Assembly: GCF_049195245.1 (NCBI RefSeq)
Contig: NZ_JBMIRR010000027.1
Coordinates: 310,001 to 374,000, forward strand
DNA from: Arenimonas sp049195245
GTDB lineage: Bacteria > Pseudomonadota > Gammaproteobacteria > Xanthomonadales > Xanthomonadaceae
Reading direction: 5' to 3'
DNA length: 64,000 bases
Numbering within the stretch: position 1 is the first letter of the stretch; the number at the start of each line of letters is the position of its first letter. This document shows, one piece after another, positions 7,296-18,173 of the stretch. The notes below the pieces were generated by a model that saw only the letters and a list, made by a program, of their open reading frames with translations, was not told the DNA's origin and made no database searches. A program made the translations under genes and the position numbers.

Positions 7296-9959
7296 ATGAA
7301 CAAGACCAGCAACGACATCCGCCGGGACTTCCTCGAGTTCTTCCGGTCCAAAGGCCATGAGGTCGTGCCCTCGAGCTCGCTCGTGCCGGGCAACGACCCG
7401 ACCCTGCTGTTCACCAATGCCGGCATGGTGCAGTTCAAGGATGTGTTCCTGGGCGCCGAGAAGCGCAGCTACAAGCGCGCCGTCAGCTCGCAGCGCTGCG
7501 TCCGGGCCGGCGGCAAGCACAACGACCTCGACCAGGTCGGCTACACCGCGCGCCACCACACCTTCTTCGAAATGCTGGGCAACTTCAGCTTCGGCGACTA
7601 CTTCAAGCGCGATGCCATCCTGTACGCGTGGGAGCTGCTGACCGGCGTGTGGGGCCTGCCCAAGGACCGCCTGCTGGTCACCATCTACCACACCGACGAT
7701 GAAGCCTTCGAGCTGTGGCACAAGGACGTGGGCCTGCCCGCCGACCGCATCATCCGCATCGGCGACAACAAGGGTGCGCCCTACGCTTCGGACAATTTCT
7801 GGCAGATGGCCGATACCGGCCCCTGCGGCCCCTGCACCGAGATCTTCTACGACCACGGCGCCCACATCGCCGGTGGCCCGCCGGGCAGCCCGGACGAGGA
7901 CGGCGACCGCTTCATCGAAATCTGGAACAACGTCTTCATGCAGTACGACCGCCAGCCGGACGGCAGCCTGGTGCCGCTGCCGGCGCCCTGCGTGGATACC
8001 GGCATGGGCCTGGAACGCGTATCGGCCGTGCTGCAGCACGTGCACAGCAACTACGAGATCGACCTGTTCCAGCACCTGATCAAGGCCGCCGCCGCGCTCA
8101 CCGGCACCGCCGACCTGGAGCACAAGTCGCTGCGCGTGATCGCCGACCACATCCGGGCCTGCAGCTTCCTGATCGTCGATGGCGTGCTGCCCTCGAACGA
8201 GGGCCGCGGCTATGTCCTGCGCCGTATCATCCGCCGTGCCATCCGCCACTTCTGGAAGCTCGACGGGCTCAGCCCGGACGGCAAGTTCTGGCGCATGGTG
8301 CAGCCCCTGGTCGAGGCCATGGGCCAGGCCTATCCGGAGCTGGCGAAGAAGCAGCCGCTGGTCGAGCAAGCGCTGAAGGGCGAGGAAGCCGCGTTCGCGC
8401 AGACGCTCGATGCCGGCATGGCGCGCCTGCAGGACTACCTGGCGGCCTCGGGCAACCGCATCCGCGGCGAGCAGCTGTTCCAGCTGCATGACACCTACGG
8501 CTGCCCGCCCGACCTGATCGCCGACTTGCTGCGCGAGAACGCCGACAAGGGCTGGGCGCTGGCCGACGGCGCCCTGGCCGAGTACGACACGCTGATGGAC
8601 CAGCAGCGCGACCGCGCGCGCGCCGCCAGCAAGTTCGCCGGCACCGCCGCGCTACCCGCGGACCTGGTGGCCACGCTGCGGCCCACCGAGTTCCAGGGCT
8701 ACGAGGCCCTGGACTGCGATGGCTGCCGCATCGTCGCCCTGGTGCGCGACGGCAAGCCGGTGGACGAAGTCCGCGCAGGCGAGGAGGCGCTGGTGCTGCT
8801 CGACAGCACGCCCTTCTACGCTGAATCCGGCGGCCAGGTTGGCGACGCGGGCGTGATGACGACCCGGGCTGGCGACCGCTTCGAGGTGCGCGACACGCTC
8901 AAGCTGGCTGGCACGTTCCACGGCCACGCCGGCCGCGTGGCCTCGGGCACGCTCAAGCGCGGCGACCGCGTCTCGGCGCGCGTGGACGAAGTCCGCCGCC
9001 AGGCCACCGTGCTCAACCACTCCGCCACCCACCTGCTGCACGCCGCGCTGCGCAAGCTGCTGGGCGAACACGTCACCCAGAAGGGCTCGCTGGTGGCGCC
9101 CGACCGCCTGCGCTTCGATTTCTCCCATTTCCAGGCCATCCCGGCCGCCGACCTGGCGCGCATCGAAGCGATGGTGAATGCCGAGATCCGGCGCAACGCC
9201 GAGGCCGAGGTGCACCACATGGGCATGCAGGAAGCGCTCGATTTCGGCGCCATGGCCCTGTTCGGCGAAAAGTACGGCGAGCACGTGCGCGTGCTGCGCA
9301 TGGGCGAGTTCTCCACCGAGCTGTGCGGCGGCACCCATGTGCACCACACCGGCGACATCGGCGTGTTCAAGATCGTCAGCGAAGGCGGCGTCGCCGCCGG
9401 CGTGCGCCGCATCGAGGCGGTGACGGGCGAGGGCGCGCTGGCCTACATCGCCCAGGAAGAGCAGCGGCTTGAGGAAGCCGCGCAGCTGCTGGGTGCCAAT
9501 GCCGGCGACGTGGTCGAAAAGCTGCGCCAGCTGCTGGACCGGCAGAAGAAGCTCGAGCGGGAGCTGGAATCGCTCAAGGCCAAGGCCGCCGCAGGCGCCA
9601 CCGCCGACCTGGCCGCCTCGGCGCCGGAAGTGCAGGGCGTGCGGGTGGTCGCGGCGCGCATCGAGGGGCTGGACGCGAAGTCGCTGCGCGATGCGGTTGA
9701 CCAGCTCAAGTCTCGGTTGACCGATGCGGTGATCGTGCTGGCCTCGGCCGAGGGCGGCAAGGCCTCGCTGGTCGCCGGCGTGCAGGGCTCGGCCCTGGGC
9801 AAGGTGAAGGCGGGCGAACTGCTGTCGCACGTGGCCGCGCAGATCGGCGGCAAGGGCGGCGGACGCGCAGACATGGCCCAGGGCGGCGGCGCGGATGGCC
9901 CGGCGCTGGTGTCCGCGCTGGCGAGCGTGCCCGCCTGGGTAGGCGAACGCCTGGGCTGA
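7296..9959 (+). CDS. alaS: Alanyl-tRNA synthetase
   Basis: AlaRS charges tRNA-Ala and clears mischarged Ser/Gly. The 887-residue product has the class II catalytic core (about 1-250), the tRNA-recognition domain, the editing domain with H575-x3-H579 and C677-x3-H681 (CGGTH) zinc ligands, and a C-terminal oligomerisation/C-Ala region. Length and motifs are complete. It follows recX by 156 bases and precedes csrA, the usual recA-recX-alaS-csrA order. Confidence 0.98.
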   Translation: MNKTSNDIRRDFLEFFRSKGHEVVPSSSLVPGNDPTLLFTNAGMVQFKDVFLGAEKRSYKRAVSSQRCVRAGGKHNDLDQVGYTARHHTFFEMLGNFSFGDYFKRDAILYAWELLTGVWGLPKDRLLVTIYHTDDEAFELWHKDVGLPADRIIRIGDNKGAPYASDNFWQMADTGPCGPCTEIFYDHGAHIAGGPPGSPDEDGDRFIEIWNNVFMQYDRQPDGSLVPLPAPCVDTGMGLERVSAVLQHVHSNYEIDLFQHLIKAAAALTGTADLEHKSLRVIADHIRACSFLIVDGVLPSNEGRGYVLRRIIRRAIRHFWKLDGLSPDGKFWRMVQPLVEAMGQAYPELAKKQPLVEQALKGEEAAFAQTLDAGMARLQDYLAASGNRIRGEQLFQLHDTYGCPPDLIADLLRENADKGWALADGALAEYDTLMDQQRDRARAASKFAGTAALPADLVATLRPTEFQGYEALDCDGCRIVALVRDGKPVDEVRAGEEALVLLDSTPFYAESGGQVGDAGVMTTRAGDRFEVRDTLKLAGTFHGHAGRVASGTLKRGDRVSARVDEVRRQATVLNHSATHLLHAALRKLLGEHVTQKGSLVAPDRLRFDFSHFQAIPAADLARIEAMVNAEIRRNAEAEVHHMGMQEALDFGAMALFGEKYGEHVRVLRMGEFSTELCGGTHVHHTGDIGVFKIVSEGGVAAGVRRIEAVTGEGALAYIAQEEQRLEEAAQLLGANAGDVVEKLRQLLDRQKKLERELESLKAKAAAGATADLAASAPEVQGVRVVAARIEGLDAKSLRDAVDQLKSRLTDAVIVLASAEGGKASLVAGVQGSALGKVKAGELLSHVAAQIGGKGGGRADMAQGGGADGPALVSALASVPAWVGERLG

Positions 9960-10093
9960 TCCATCGCCCGGCCTTCATTGCGCCACGCGCTACCCCGAAC
10001 TACCATCGGACCCAGCCGCGCTCGTGCGGCTGGGAACCGCGGCTGGCAACGCGCCGCGCGGGCCGGTGCAAGGATGTATCGGGAGGGAGTGCG

Positions 10094-10312
10094 ATGCTGA
10101 TTCTGACGCGAAGGGTAGGCGAGACCCTGATGATCGGCGACTCGGTCACGGTTACCGTGCTGGGCGTCAAGGGCAACCAGGTGCGGATCGGAATCACGGC
10201 GCCCAAGGACGTGGCCGTGCACCGTGAGGAAATCTTCCAGCGCATCCAGAAGGACGACGGCGCCGCGCCCGTGGCCGCCGATGCCGGCGCGGGTTTACCC
10301 AAGGACGACTGA
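10094..10312 (+). CDS. csrA: Carbon storage regulator CsrA
   Basis: CsrA is a small dimeric RNA-binding protein that controls translation and stability of many mRNAs by binding GGA motifs in leaders. The 72-residue product begins MLILTRRVGETLMIGD, matching the conserved five-strand fold, with the C-terminal RNA-binding arginine in VAVHREEI. The C-terminal tail is Ala/Asp-rich and variable. GGGAGG lies 6-7 bases before the ATG. The leader itself contains GGA words (CAAGGAT and GGGAGGGA), so autoregulation is plausible but not shown. Confidence 0.97.
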   Translation: MLILTRRVGETLMIGDSVTVTVLGVKGNQVRIGITAPKDVAVHREEIFQRIQKDDGAAPVAADAGAGLPKDD

Positions 10313-10367
10313 GGCGCTATCCTATGCGGCCGGCAGCGCCCCCAAGGTGCCGCCGGGAACAGTTCCC

Positions 10368-10460
10368 GGAGTGATGCCCGAGTGGCCGAAGGGGCTCCCC
10401 TGCTAAGGGAGTATCGGGTCAAAAGCCTGATCGAGGGTTCGAATCCCTCTCACTCCGCCA
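10368..10460 (+). tRNA. tRNA-Ser (GCT anticodon)
   Basis: The 93-base sequence has acceptor stem GGAGTGA/TCACTCC, discriminator G, encoded CCA, a long variable arm and anticodon loop CTGCTAA. It reads AGC/AGT codons. Confidence 0.95.
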
Positions 10461-10599
10461 GTCCTTGCTGCACCGATTCCATCCGGTGATTTCGCAGACT
10501 GGTTCCCCTCGGGGAAAGACTGATGTGCTTGGGCAAGAGGTTGGGTCGATGCATGGGCATTGACGGCTACGCCAACGTCCCCCATAATTTCGCTTCTGC

Positions 10600-10676
10600 G
10601 CGCCCGTAGCTCAGCTGGATAGAGCACCAGGCTACGAACTTGGTGGTCGGGAGTTCGAATCTCTCCGGGCGCGCCA
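10600..10676 (+). tRNA. tRNA-Arg (ACG anticodon)
   Basis: The 77-base cloverleaf has acceptor GCGCCCG/CGGGCGC, encoded CCA and anticodon loop CTACGAA. The A34 is expected to be edited to inosine and read CGU, CGC and CGA. Confidence 0.95.
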
Positions 10677-10688
10677 CTAATGCAGACA

Positions 10689-10709
10689 GGGTGCTTCGGC
10701 ACCCTTTTT
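10689..10709 (+). terminator. Intrinsic terminator after tRNA-Arg(ACG)
   Basis: GGGTGC, a TTCG tetraloop and GCACCC are followed by five T, 12 bases past the tRNA CCA. It separates the first two tRNA genes from the next group. Confidence 0.9.
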
Positions 10710-10809
10710 GTTCGGCGGTATCTTCCCCAGGCGCGTTGCGCCGCCGGTTGCCACCGCCGTACAGTTGGGCTTCGAGCGGCGTGCCGGCACGGGCGTCGGG
10801 CTTCACCCC

Positions 10810-10886
10810 CGGGGCATAGCTCAGCCTGGTAGAGCGCCAGCTTTGGGAGCTGGATGTCGTGGGTTCGAATCCCTCTGCCCCGACCA
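10810..10886 (+). tRNA. tRNA-Pro (TGG anticodon)
   Basis: The 77-base cloverleaf has acceptor CGGGGCA/TGCCCCG, discriminator A, CCA and anticodon loop TTTGGGA. It reads CCA and, by wobble, other CCN codons. Confidence 0.95.
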
Positions 10887-10958
10887 GGTTGGCTGTCCAG
10901 GCAAGACCCGCAACGCCGCATGGATGCAGGCGGGCCCGGGCCGGTATCATCCCGGCAG

Positions 10959-11035
10959 GCGCCCGTAGCTCAATCGGATAGAGCACCGGCCTTCTAAGCC
11001 GGCGGTTGCAGGTTCGATTCCTGCCGGGCGCGCCA
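10959..11035 (+). tRNA. tRNA-Arg (TCT anticodon)
   Basis: The 77-base cloverleaf has acceptor GCGCCCG/CGGGCGC, encoded CCA and anticodon loop CTTCTAA. It reads AGA/AGG, which are rare codons in this GC-rich DNA. Confidence 0.95.
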
Positions 11036-11076
11036 GCCGGGACAGGGTGGAGGAATGCGGTTCAGGTCACAATGTG

Positions 11077-11153
11077 GTGGATGTAGCTCAGTCGGTTAGA
11101 GCATCGGATTGTGATTCCGAGGGTCGCGGGTTCGAGTCCCGTCTTCCACCCCA
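11077..11153 (+). tRNA. tRNA-His (GTG anticodon)
   Basis: The cloverleaf has anticodon loop TTGTGAT, discriminator C, encoded CCA and a G at 11076 that supplies the G-1:C73 pair typical of tRNA-His. The acceptor stem GTGGATG/CTTCCAC has a T-T opposition at pair 6:67 (11082 against 11144), described as a finding. Confidence 0.93.
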
Positions 11154-11216
11154 GTTCCAGCCAGTTCACAGATGCGGCATAATGCCGCGTCGCAGCCGCT
11201 TCGGCGGGAAGATTAC

Positions 11217-11292
11217 GGGCCGTTAGCTCAGTTGGTAGAGCAGTTGACTCTTAATCAATAGGTCGAAGGTTCGAATCCTTCACGGCCCACCA
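11217..11292 (+). tRNA. tRNA-Lys (CTT anticodon)
   Basis: The 76-base cloverleaf has acceptor GGGCCGT/ACGGCCC, discriminator A, CCA and anticodon loop CTCTTAA. It reads AAG, the favoured lysine codon here. Confidence 0.95.
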
Positions 11293-11327
11293 ATCTTCCC
11301 GATTGAATCGTCACCGCGCGGCACATT

Positions 11328-11412
11328 GCGAAAGTGGCGGAACTGGTAGACGCGCTGGATTTAGGTTCCAGTGGGGCAACCCGTGAGAGTTCGACTCTCT
11401 CCTTTCGCACCA
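11328..11412 (+). tRNA. tRNA-Leu (TAG anticodon)
   Basis: The 85-base sequence has acceptor GCGAAAG/CTTTCGC, a long variable arm, encoded CCA and anticodon loop TTTAGGT. It is the last of the seven-gene tRNA group. Confidence 0.95.
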
Positions 11413-11426
11413 TCCGGCAACGGAGG

Positions 11427-11459
11427 CGCGGGGATGAGCCGAAGCTCCGCGGGTTTTTT
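11427..11459 (+). terminator. Intrinsic terminator between tRNA-Leu and tig
   Basis: CGCG pairs with CGCG around an inner GAGC-CGAA-GCTC hairpin with a bulge, followed by GG and six T. It ends the tRNA operon 42 bases before tig. Confidence 0.8.
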
Positions 11460-11500
11460 CATTTTCGCGCCCAAAACAAGGCGCGGTCGCAGGAGTGGAT

Positions 11501-12802
11501 ATGCAAGTCTCGCTTGAGAACACCGCCAATCTGGAACGTCGCCTCACCGTCAGCCTGCCGGCCGAACGCCTCGACGGCGTCGTCGGCAAGCGCCTGCAGG
11601 AAATCGCGCGTACCGCCAACATCAAGGGTTTCCGTCGCGGCAAGGTGCCGTCGAAGGTGATCGAACAGCGCTTCGGCCCCCAGGTCCGCAACGAGGCCTA
11701 CGGCGAGCTGATCCGCGAGAGCTTCGGCGAGGCCGTGCGCCAGCAGAAGCTGCAGATCGCCGGCAACCCCGACATCCAGGCCGAACCGGCCGGCGAAGGC
11801 GGCGACATCCGCTTTACCGCCACCTTCGAAGTGGTGCCCGAGTTCGGCGCCATCGATCCGTCCCAGCTCAAGATCGTGCGCGCCACCGCCGCGATTTCCG
11901 ACGCCGACATCGACGGCATGATCGAAACGCTGCGCCAGCAGCGCCGCAGCTGGGACGAAGTGCCGCGCGGCGCCGAGCCGGGCGACCTGGTGACGGTGGA
12001 GACCTTCGCGGTCGCCAACGGCCAGCGCCTGCCGGCCGAAGGTGCCGACAAGGGCGCCACCGTGCTCGGCTCGAACGTGATGTTCCCGGCGCTGGAGTCC
12101 CAGTTGGCCGGCATGAAGGCCGGCGACGAGCGCGAAGTGGACGTGGATTTCCCGGCCAACTGGCGCGTCGCCGAGCTGGCCGGCCAGTCGGCCAAGGTCA
12201 CGCTGAAGGTCACCAAGGTGTCGGCCCCGAACCTGCCTGAGGTGGACGAAGCCTTCGTGAAGAGCTTCGGCATCAAGAGCGGCAAGGTCGACCAGTTCCG
12301 CCAGGAAGTGCGCGCCAACCTCGAGCGCGAGCTCAAGGGCAACCTGATGCAGCGCCTGCGCGCGGAAGTGGCCGAGAAGCTGGTCGCCGCCCACGCCGGG
12401 GTCGAGCTGCCGCCGCGCCTGATCCAGGCCGAGGCCCGCCAGATGGCGGCCAACGCCGAACAGCAGGCGCGCCAGCAGGGCCAGGCCAATGCCAAGTTCG
12501 ACGCGGAGCAGTTCCTGGGGGCCGCGCGCAACCGCGTCGCCGCCGGCCTGCTGGTGGGCGAGGTCGCCCGCCAGAACGACCTCAAGCTCGACGGCAAGCG
12601 GCTGAACGAGACCCTGCAGCTGATCGCCTCGACCTACGAGGATCCGCAGCAGGTCATTGAACTCTACCGCAACGACCCCAACCTCATGTCCAGCCTCCGC
12701 GGACGGGTGATGGAAGAGCAGGTGATCGACTGGATCGCCGAGCGCGCCGACGCCACCGAGCAGGCATTGAGCTTCTCCGAACTGATGCGTCCGGCCGCCT
12801 GA
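11501..12802 (+). CDS. tig: Trigger factor, ribosome-bound chaperone and peptidyl-prolyl isomerase
   Basis: Trigger factor binds ribosomal protein L23 at the exit tunnel and shields nascent chains. The ATG at 11501 follows AGGAG with a 5-base gap and gives 433 residues; a GTG two codons earlier overlaps the ribosome site and is less likely. The order is the ribosome-binding domain with the GFRRGKVP signature near residue 45, a central FKBP-type PPIase domain (about 160-245) and a long helical C-terminal chaperone domain. It begins the tig-clpP-clpX-lon series with 26 bases before clpP. Confidence 0.97.
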   Translation: MQVSLENTANLERRLTVSLPAERLDGVVGKRLQEIARTANIKGFRRGKVPSKVIEQRFGPQVRNEAYGELIRESFGEAVRQQKLQIAGNPDIQAEPAGEGGDIRFTATFEVVPEFGAIDPSQLKIVRATAAISDADIDGMIETLRQQRRSWDEVPRGAEPGDLVTVETFAVANGQRLPAEGADKGATVLGSNVMFPALESQLAGMKAGDEREVDVDFPANWRVAELAGQSAKVTLKVTKVSAPNLPEVDEAFVKSFGIKSGKVDQFRQEVRANLERELKGNLMQRLRAEVAEKLVAAHAGVELPPRLIQAEARQMAANAEQQARQQGQANAKFDAEQFLGAARNRVAAGLLVGEVARQNDLKLDGKRLNETLQLIASTYEDPQQVIELYRNDPNLMSSLRGRVMEEQVIDWIAERADATEQALSFSELMRPAA

Positions 12803-12828
12803 AGCGGCCCCAACCGAGGAACGCGCGC

Positions 12829-13452
12829 ATGGATCCGATCAAGGCCTTGAACCTGGTGCCGATGGTGGTCGAACAGACCAGCCGCGGCGAGCGGGCGTAC
12901 GACATCTACTCGCGCCTGCTCAAGGAGCGCGTGATCTTCCTGGTCGGCCCGATCGACGACTACATGGCCAATGTCATCGTCGCCCAGATGCTGTTCCTGG
13001 AAGCCGAGAATCCCGAGAAGGACATCAGCCTGTACATCAACTCGCCGGGCGGCGTGGTCACCTCGGGCATGGCCATCTACGACACCATGCAGTTCATCAA
13101 GCCCGACGTGAGCACCATCTGCGTCGGCCAGGCCGCCAGCATGGGTTCCTTCCTGCTGGCCGCCGGCGCCAAGGGCAAGCGCTACATCCTGCCCAGCGCG
13201 CGCGTGATGATCCACCAGCCCCTGGGCGGCTACCAGGGCCAGGCCAGCGACATCGAGATCCACACCCGCGAGATCCTGACCCTGCGCGACCGCCTCAACA
13301 GCGTGCTGGCCAAGCACACCGGCCAGCCGATCGAGCGCATCGCCAAGGACACCGACCGCGACAACTTCATGGACGCCGAAGCCGCCAAGGCCTATGGCAT
13401 CGTGGACGCGGTGCTTGACCGCCGCCCCGACGACACCGTCCAGGCCGCCTGA
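12829..13452 (+). CDS. clpP: ATP-dependent Clp protease proteolytic subunit
   Basis: ClpP forms the tetradecameric serine protease chamber fed by ClpX or ClpA. The 207-residue product has the catalytic triad at Ser104 (QAASMGS), His129 (MIHQPLGG) and Asp178. The short N-terminal propeptide ending before the conserved PMVVEQTSRGERAYD segment is typical. GAGG precedes the ATG. It follows tig closely, is separated from clpX by a strong hairpin, and belongs to the classic tig-clpP-clpX-lon-hup order. Confidence 0.98.
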   Translation: MDPIKALNLVPMVVEQTSRGERAYDIYSRLLKERVIFLVGPIDDYMANVIVAQMLFLEAENPEKDISLYINSPGGVVTSGMAIYDTMQFIKPDVSTICVGQAASMGSFLLAAGAKGKRYILPSARVMIHQPLGGYQGQASDIEIHTREILTLRDRLNSVLAKHTGQPIERIAKDTDRDNFMDAEAAKAYGIVDAVLDRRPDDTVQAA

Positions 13453-13476
13453 CGCCCTTGCAGCGCCGTCTTCACG

Positions 13477-13508
13477 CCCCGGTCCGGCCCCTCGCCGGGC
13501 CGGGGTTT
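13477..13508 (+). terminator. Hairpin between clpP and clpX
   Basis: A 12-bp GC-rich stem (13477-13488 with 13494-13505, one wobble) and a 5-base loop precede TTT. It is a likely terminator, possibly partial, since clpX follows and may also have its own TTGACG promoter just after it. Confidence 0.6.
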
Positions 13509-13567
13509 GACGCCTTCCGGCCTGTGATATTCTCGATCCAGACCCATTCCATCAGGGCAGCGAAAGC

Positions 13568-14857
<1,290 letters not shown>

Positions 14858-14882
14858 GGCTGACGGTGCAAGTGCTTGAATC

Positions 14883-14912
14883 TCGGGCCGGTCTTTCCGG
14901 CCCGATGCTTTT
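14883..14912 (+). terminator. Intrinsic terminator after clpX
   Basis: TCGGGCCGG, loop TCTTT and CCGGCCCGA form a perfect 9-bp stem, followed by TGCTTTT. It lies 25 bases after clpX. Confidence 0.85.
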
Positions 14913-14924
14913 GCGGCGGAATAA

Positions 14925-14953
14925 CTTGCAAGCCGCCGCCGGGAACCCCATAA
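14925..14953 (+). promoter_or_regulatory. Sigma-32-type heat-shock promoter of lon
   Basis: CTTGCA (14925-14930) and CCCCAT (14946-14951, followed by AA) are 15 bases apart. This matches the RpoH consensus CTTGAA-N12-16-CCCCAT at all but one base. lon is a classical heat-shock gene, and the element lies between the clpX terminator and the lon start. Confidence 0.75.
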
Positions 14954-14994
14954 CCTGATCCATGACGGGCCCCGGTGCCCGGACGGAGTCCTCC

Positions 14995-17430
<2,436 letters not shown>

Positions 17431-17482
17431 TCGCGACGTTGCGCAAACCCCGGAAACCCGCGAAATATCTGGCTCTCGCGTA

Positions 17483-17511
17483 TTGCGCGGGTAAAATGCG
17501 GCTGGTATAAA
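17483..17511 (+). promoter_or_regulatory. hupB promoter
   Basis: TTGCGC (17483-17488) and TATAAA (17506-17511) are separated by exactly 17 bases. The predicted start leaves a leader of about 120 bases before hupB. Confidence 0.7.
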
Positions 17512-17638
17512 TCAACGCAACCTTCGTGCGGGCCACCGCCCGGCGCGACGGCACAGGTGGACCGGATCACGACCCAGGCCGATGCCGGGTGGGTCCGGTT
17601 TTTCAGAATGCGGGGTCACCTCGCTCAGGGAGTCAATA

Positions 17639-17911
17639 ATGAACAAAGCCGAATTTACGAGTGCCGTCGCCGATGGCGCCGAGCTGTCCAAGGCCGATGC
17701 CGGCCGGGCCGTCGACGCCATGATCGAAACGATCAAGAAGGCACTCAAGAAGGGCGAAACCATCACGCTGGTGGGCTTCGGCACCTTCTCCGTCCGCAAG
17801 CGCGCCGCCCGCCAGGGCCGCAATCCGCAGACCGGCGACACCATCAAGATCAAGGCCTCCAAGAATCCTGCGTTCAAGGCTGGCAAAGCCCTAAAGGATG
17901 CTGTAAACTGA
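17639..17911 (+). CDS. hupB: DNA-binding protein HU (beta type)
   Basis: HU is a small dimeric nucleoid protein that bends DNA without strong sequence preference. The 90-residue product starts at the ATG at 17639, 7 bases after GGGAG. The HU signature segment GFGTFSVRKRAARQGRNPQT and the following TGDTIKIKASKNPAFKAGK are intact, covering the DNA-binding arms. The lon-hupB-ppiD order is shared with E. coli and Pseudomonas. Two tRNA genes sit between hupB and ppiD. Confidence 0.96.
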   Translation: MNKAEFTSAVADGAELSKADAGRAVDAMIETIKKALKKGETITLVGFGTFSVRKRAARQGRNPQTGDTIKIKASKNPAFKAGKALKDAVN

Positions 17912-17922
17912 GCGTCTTGTAA

Positions 17923-17997
17923 GGGTGCTTAGCTCAGCGGTAGAGCGTCGCCCTTACAAGGCGAGGGTCGGGGGTTCGAAACCCTCAGCACCCACCA
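17923..17997 (+). tRNA. tRNA-Val (TAC anticodon)
   Basis: The 75-base cloverleaf has acceptor GGGTGCT/AGCACCC, discriminator A, CCA and anticodon loop CTTACAA. It begins 11 bases after hupB, so it may share that transcript. Confidence 0.95.
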
Positions 17998-18012
17998 AGC
18001 TTTGGTTTCAGC

Positions 18013-18089
18013 GGAGTGGTAGTTCAGTCGGTTAGAATGCTGGCCTGTCACGCCGGAGGTCGCGGGTTCGAGTCCCGTCCACTCCGCCA
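18013..18089 (+). tRNA. tRNA-Asp (GTC anticodon)
   Basis: The 77-base cloverleaf has acceptor GGAGTGG/CCACTCC, discriminator G, CCA and anticodon loop CTGTCAC. It is 15 bases after tRNA-Val and is followed by a terminator. Confidence 0.95.
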
Positions 18090-18099
18090 TATCCTCGAG

Positions 18100-18128
18100 G
18101 GCGCCCCGCAAGGGCGCCTTCGTTTTTT
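18100..18128 (+). terminator. Intrinsic terminator after tRNA-Asp
   Basis: GGCGCCC, loop CGCAA and GGGCGCC are followed by TTCG and six T. It ends the hupB/tRNA transcript before ppiD. Confidence 0.85.
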
Positions 18129-18173
18129 CCGGCCCCGGGACGCCTGGGCCACCAACCTCACGGCCCATCGCAC

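Noticed and set aside
10368..11412. tRNA cluster as a phage or island attachment site
   Set aside because: All seven genes are complete, spacers are short and no duplicated tRNA end or integrase is visible.
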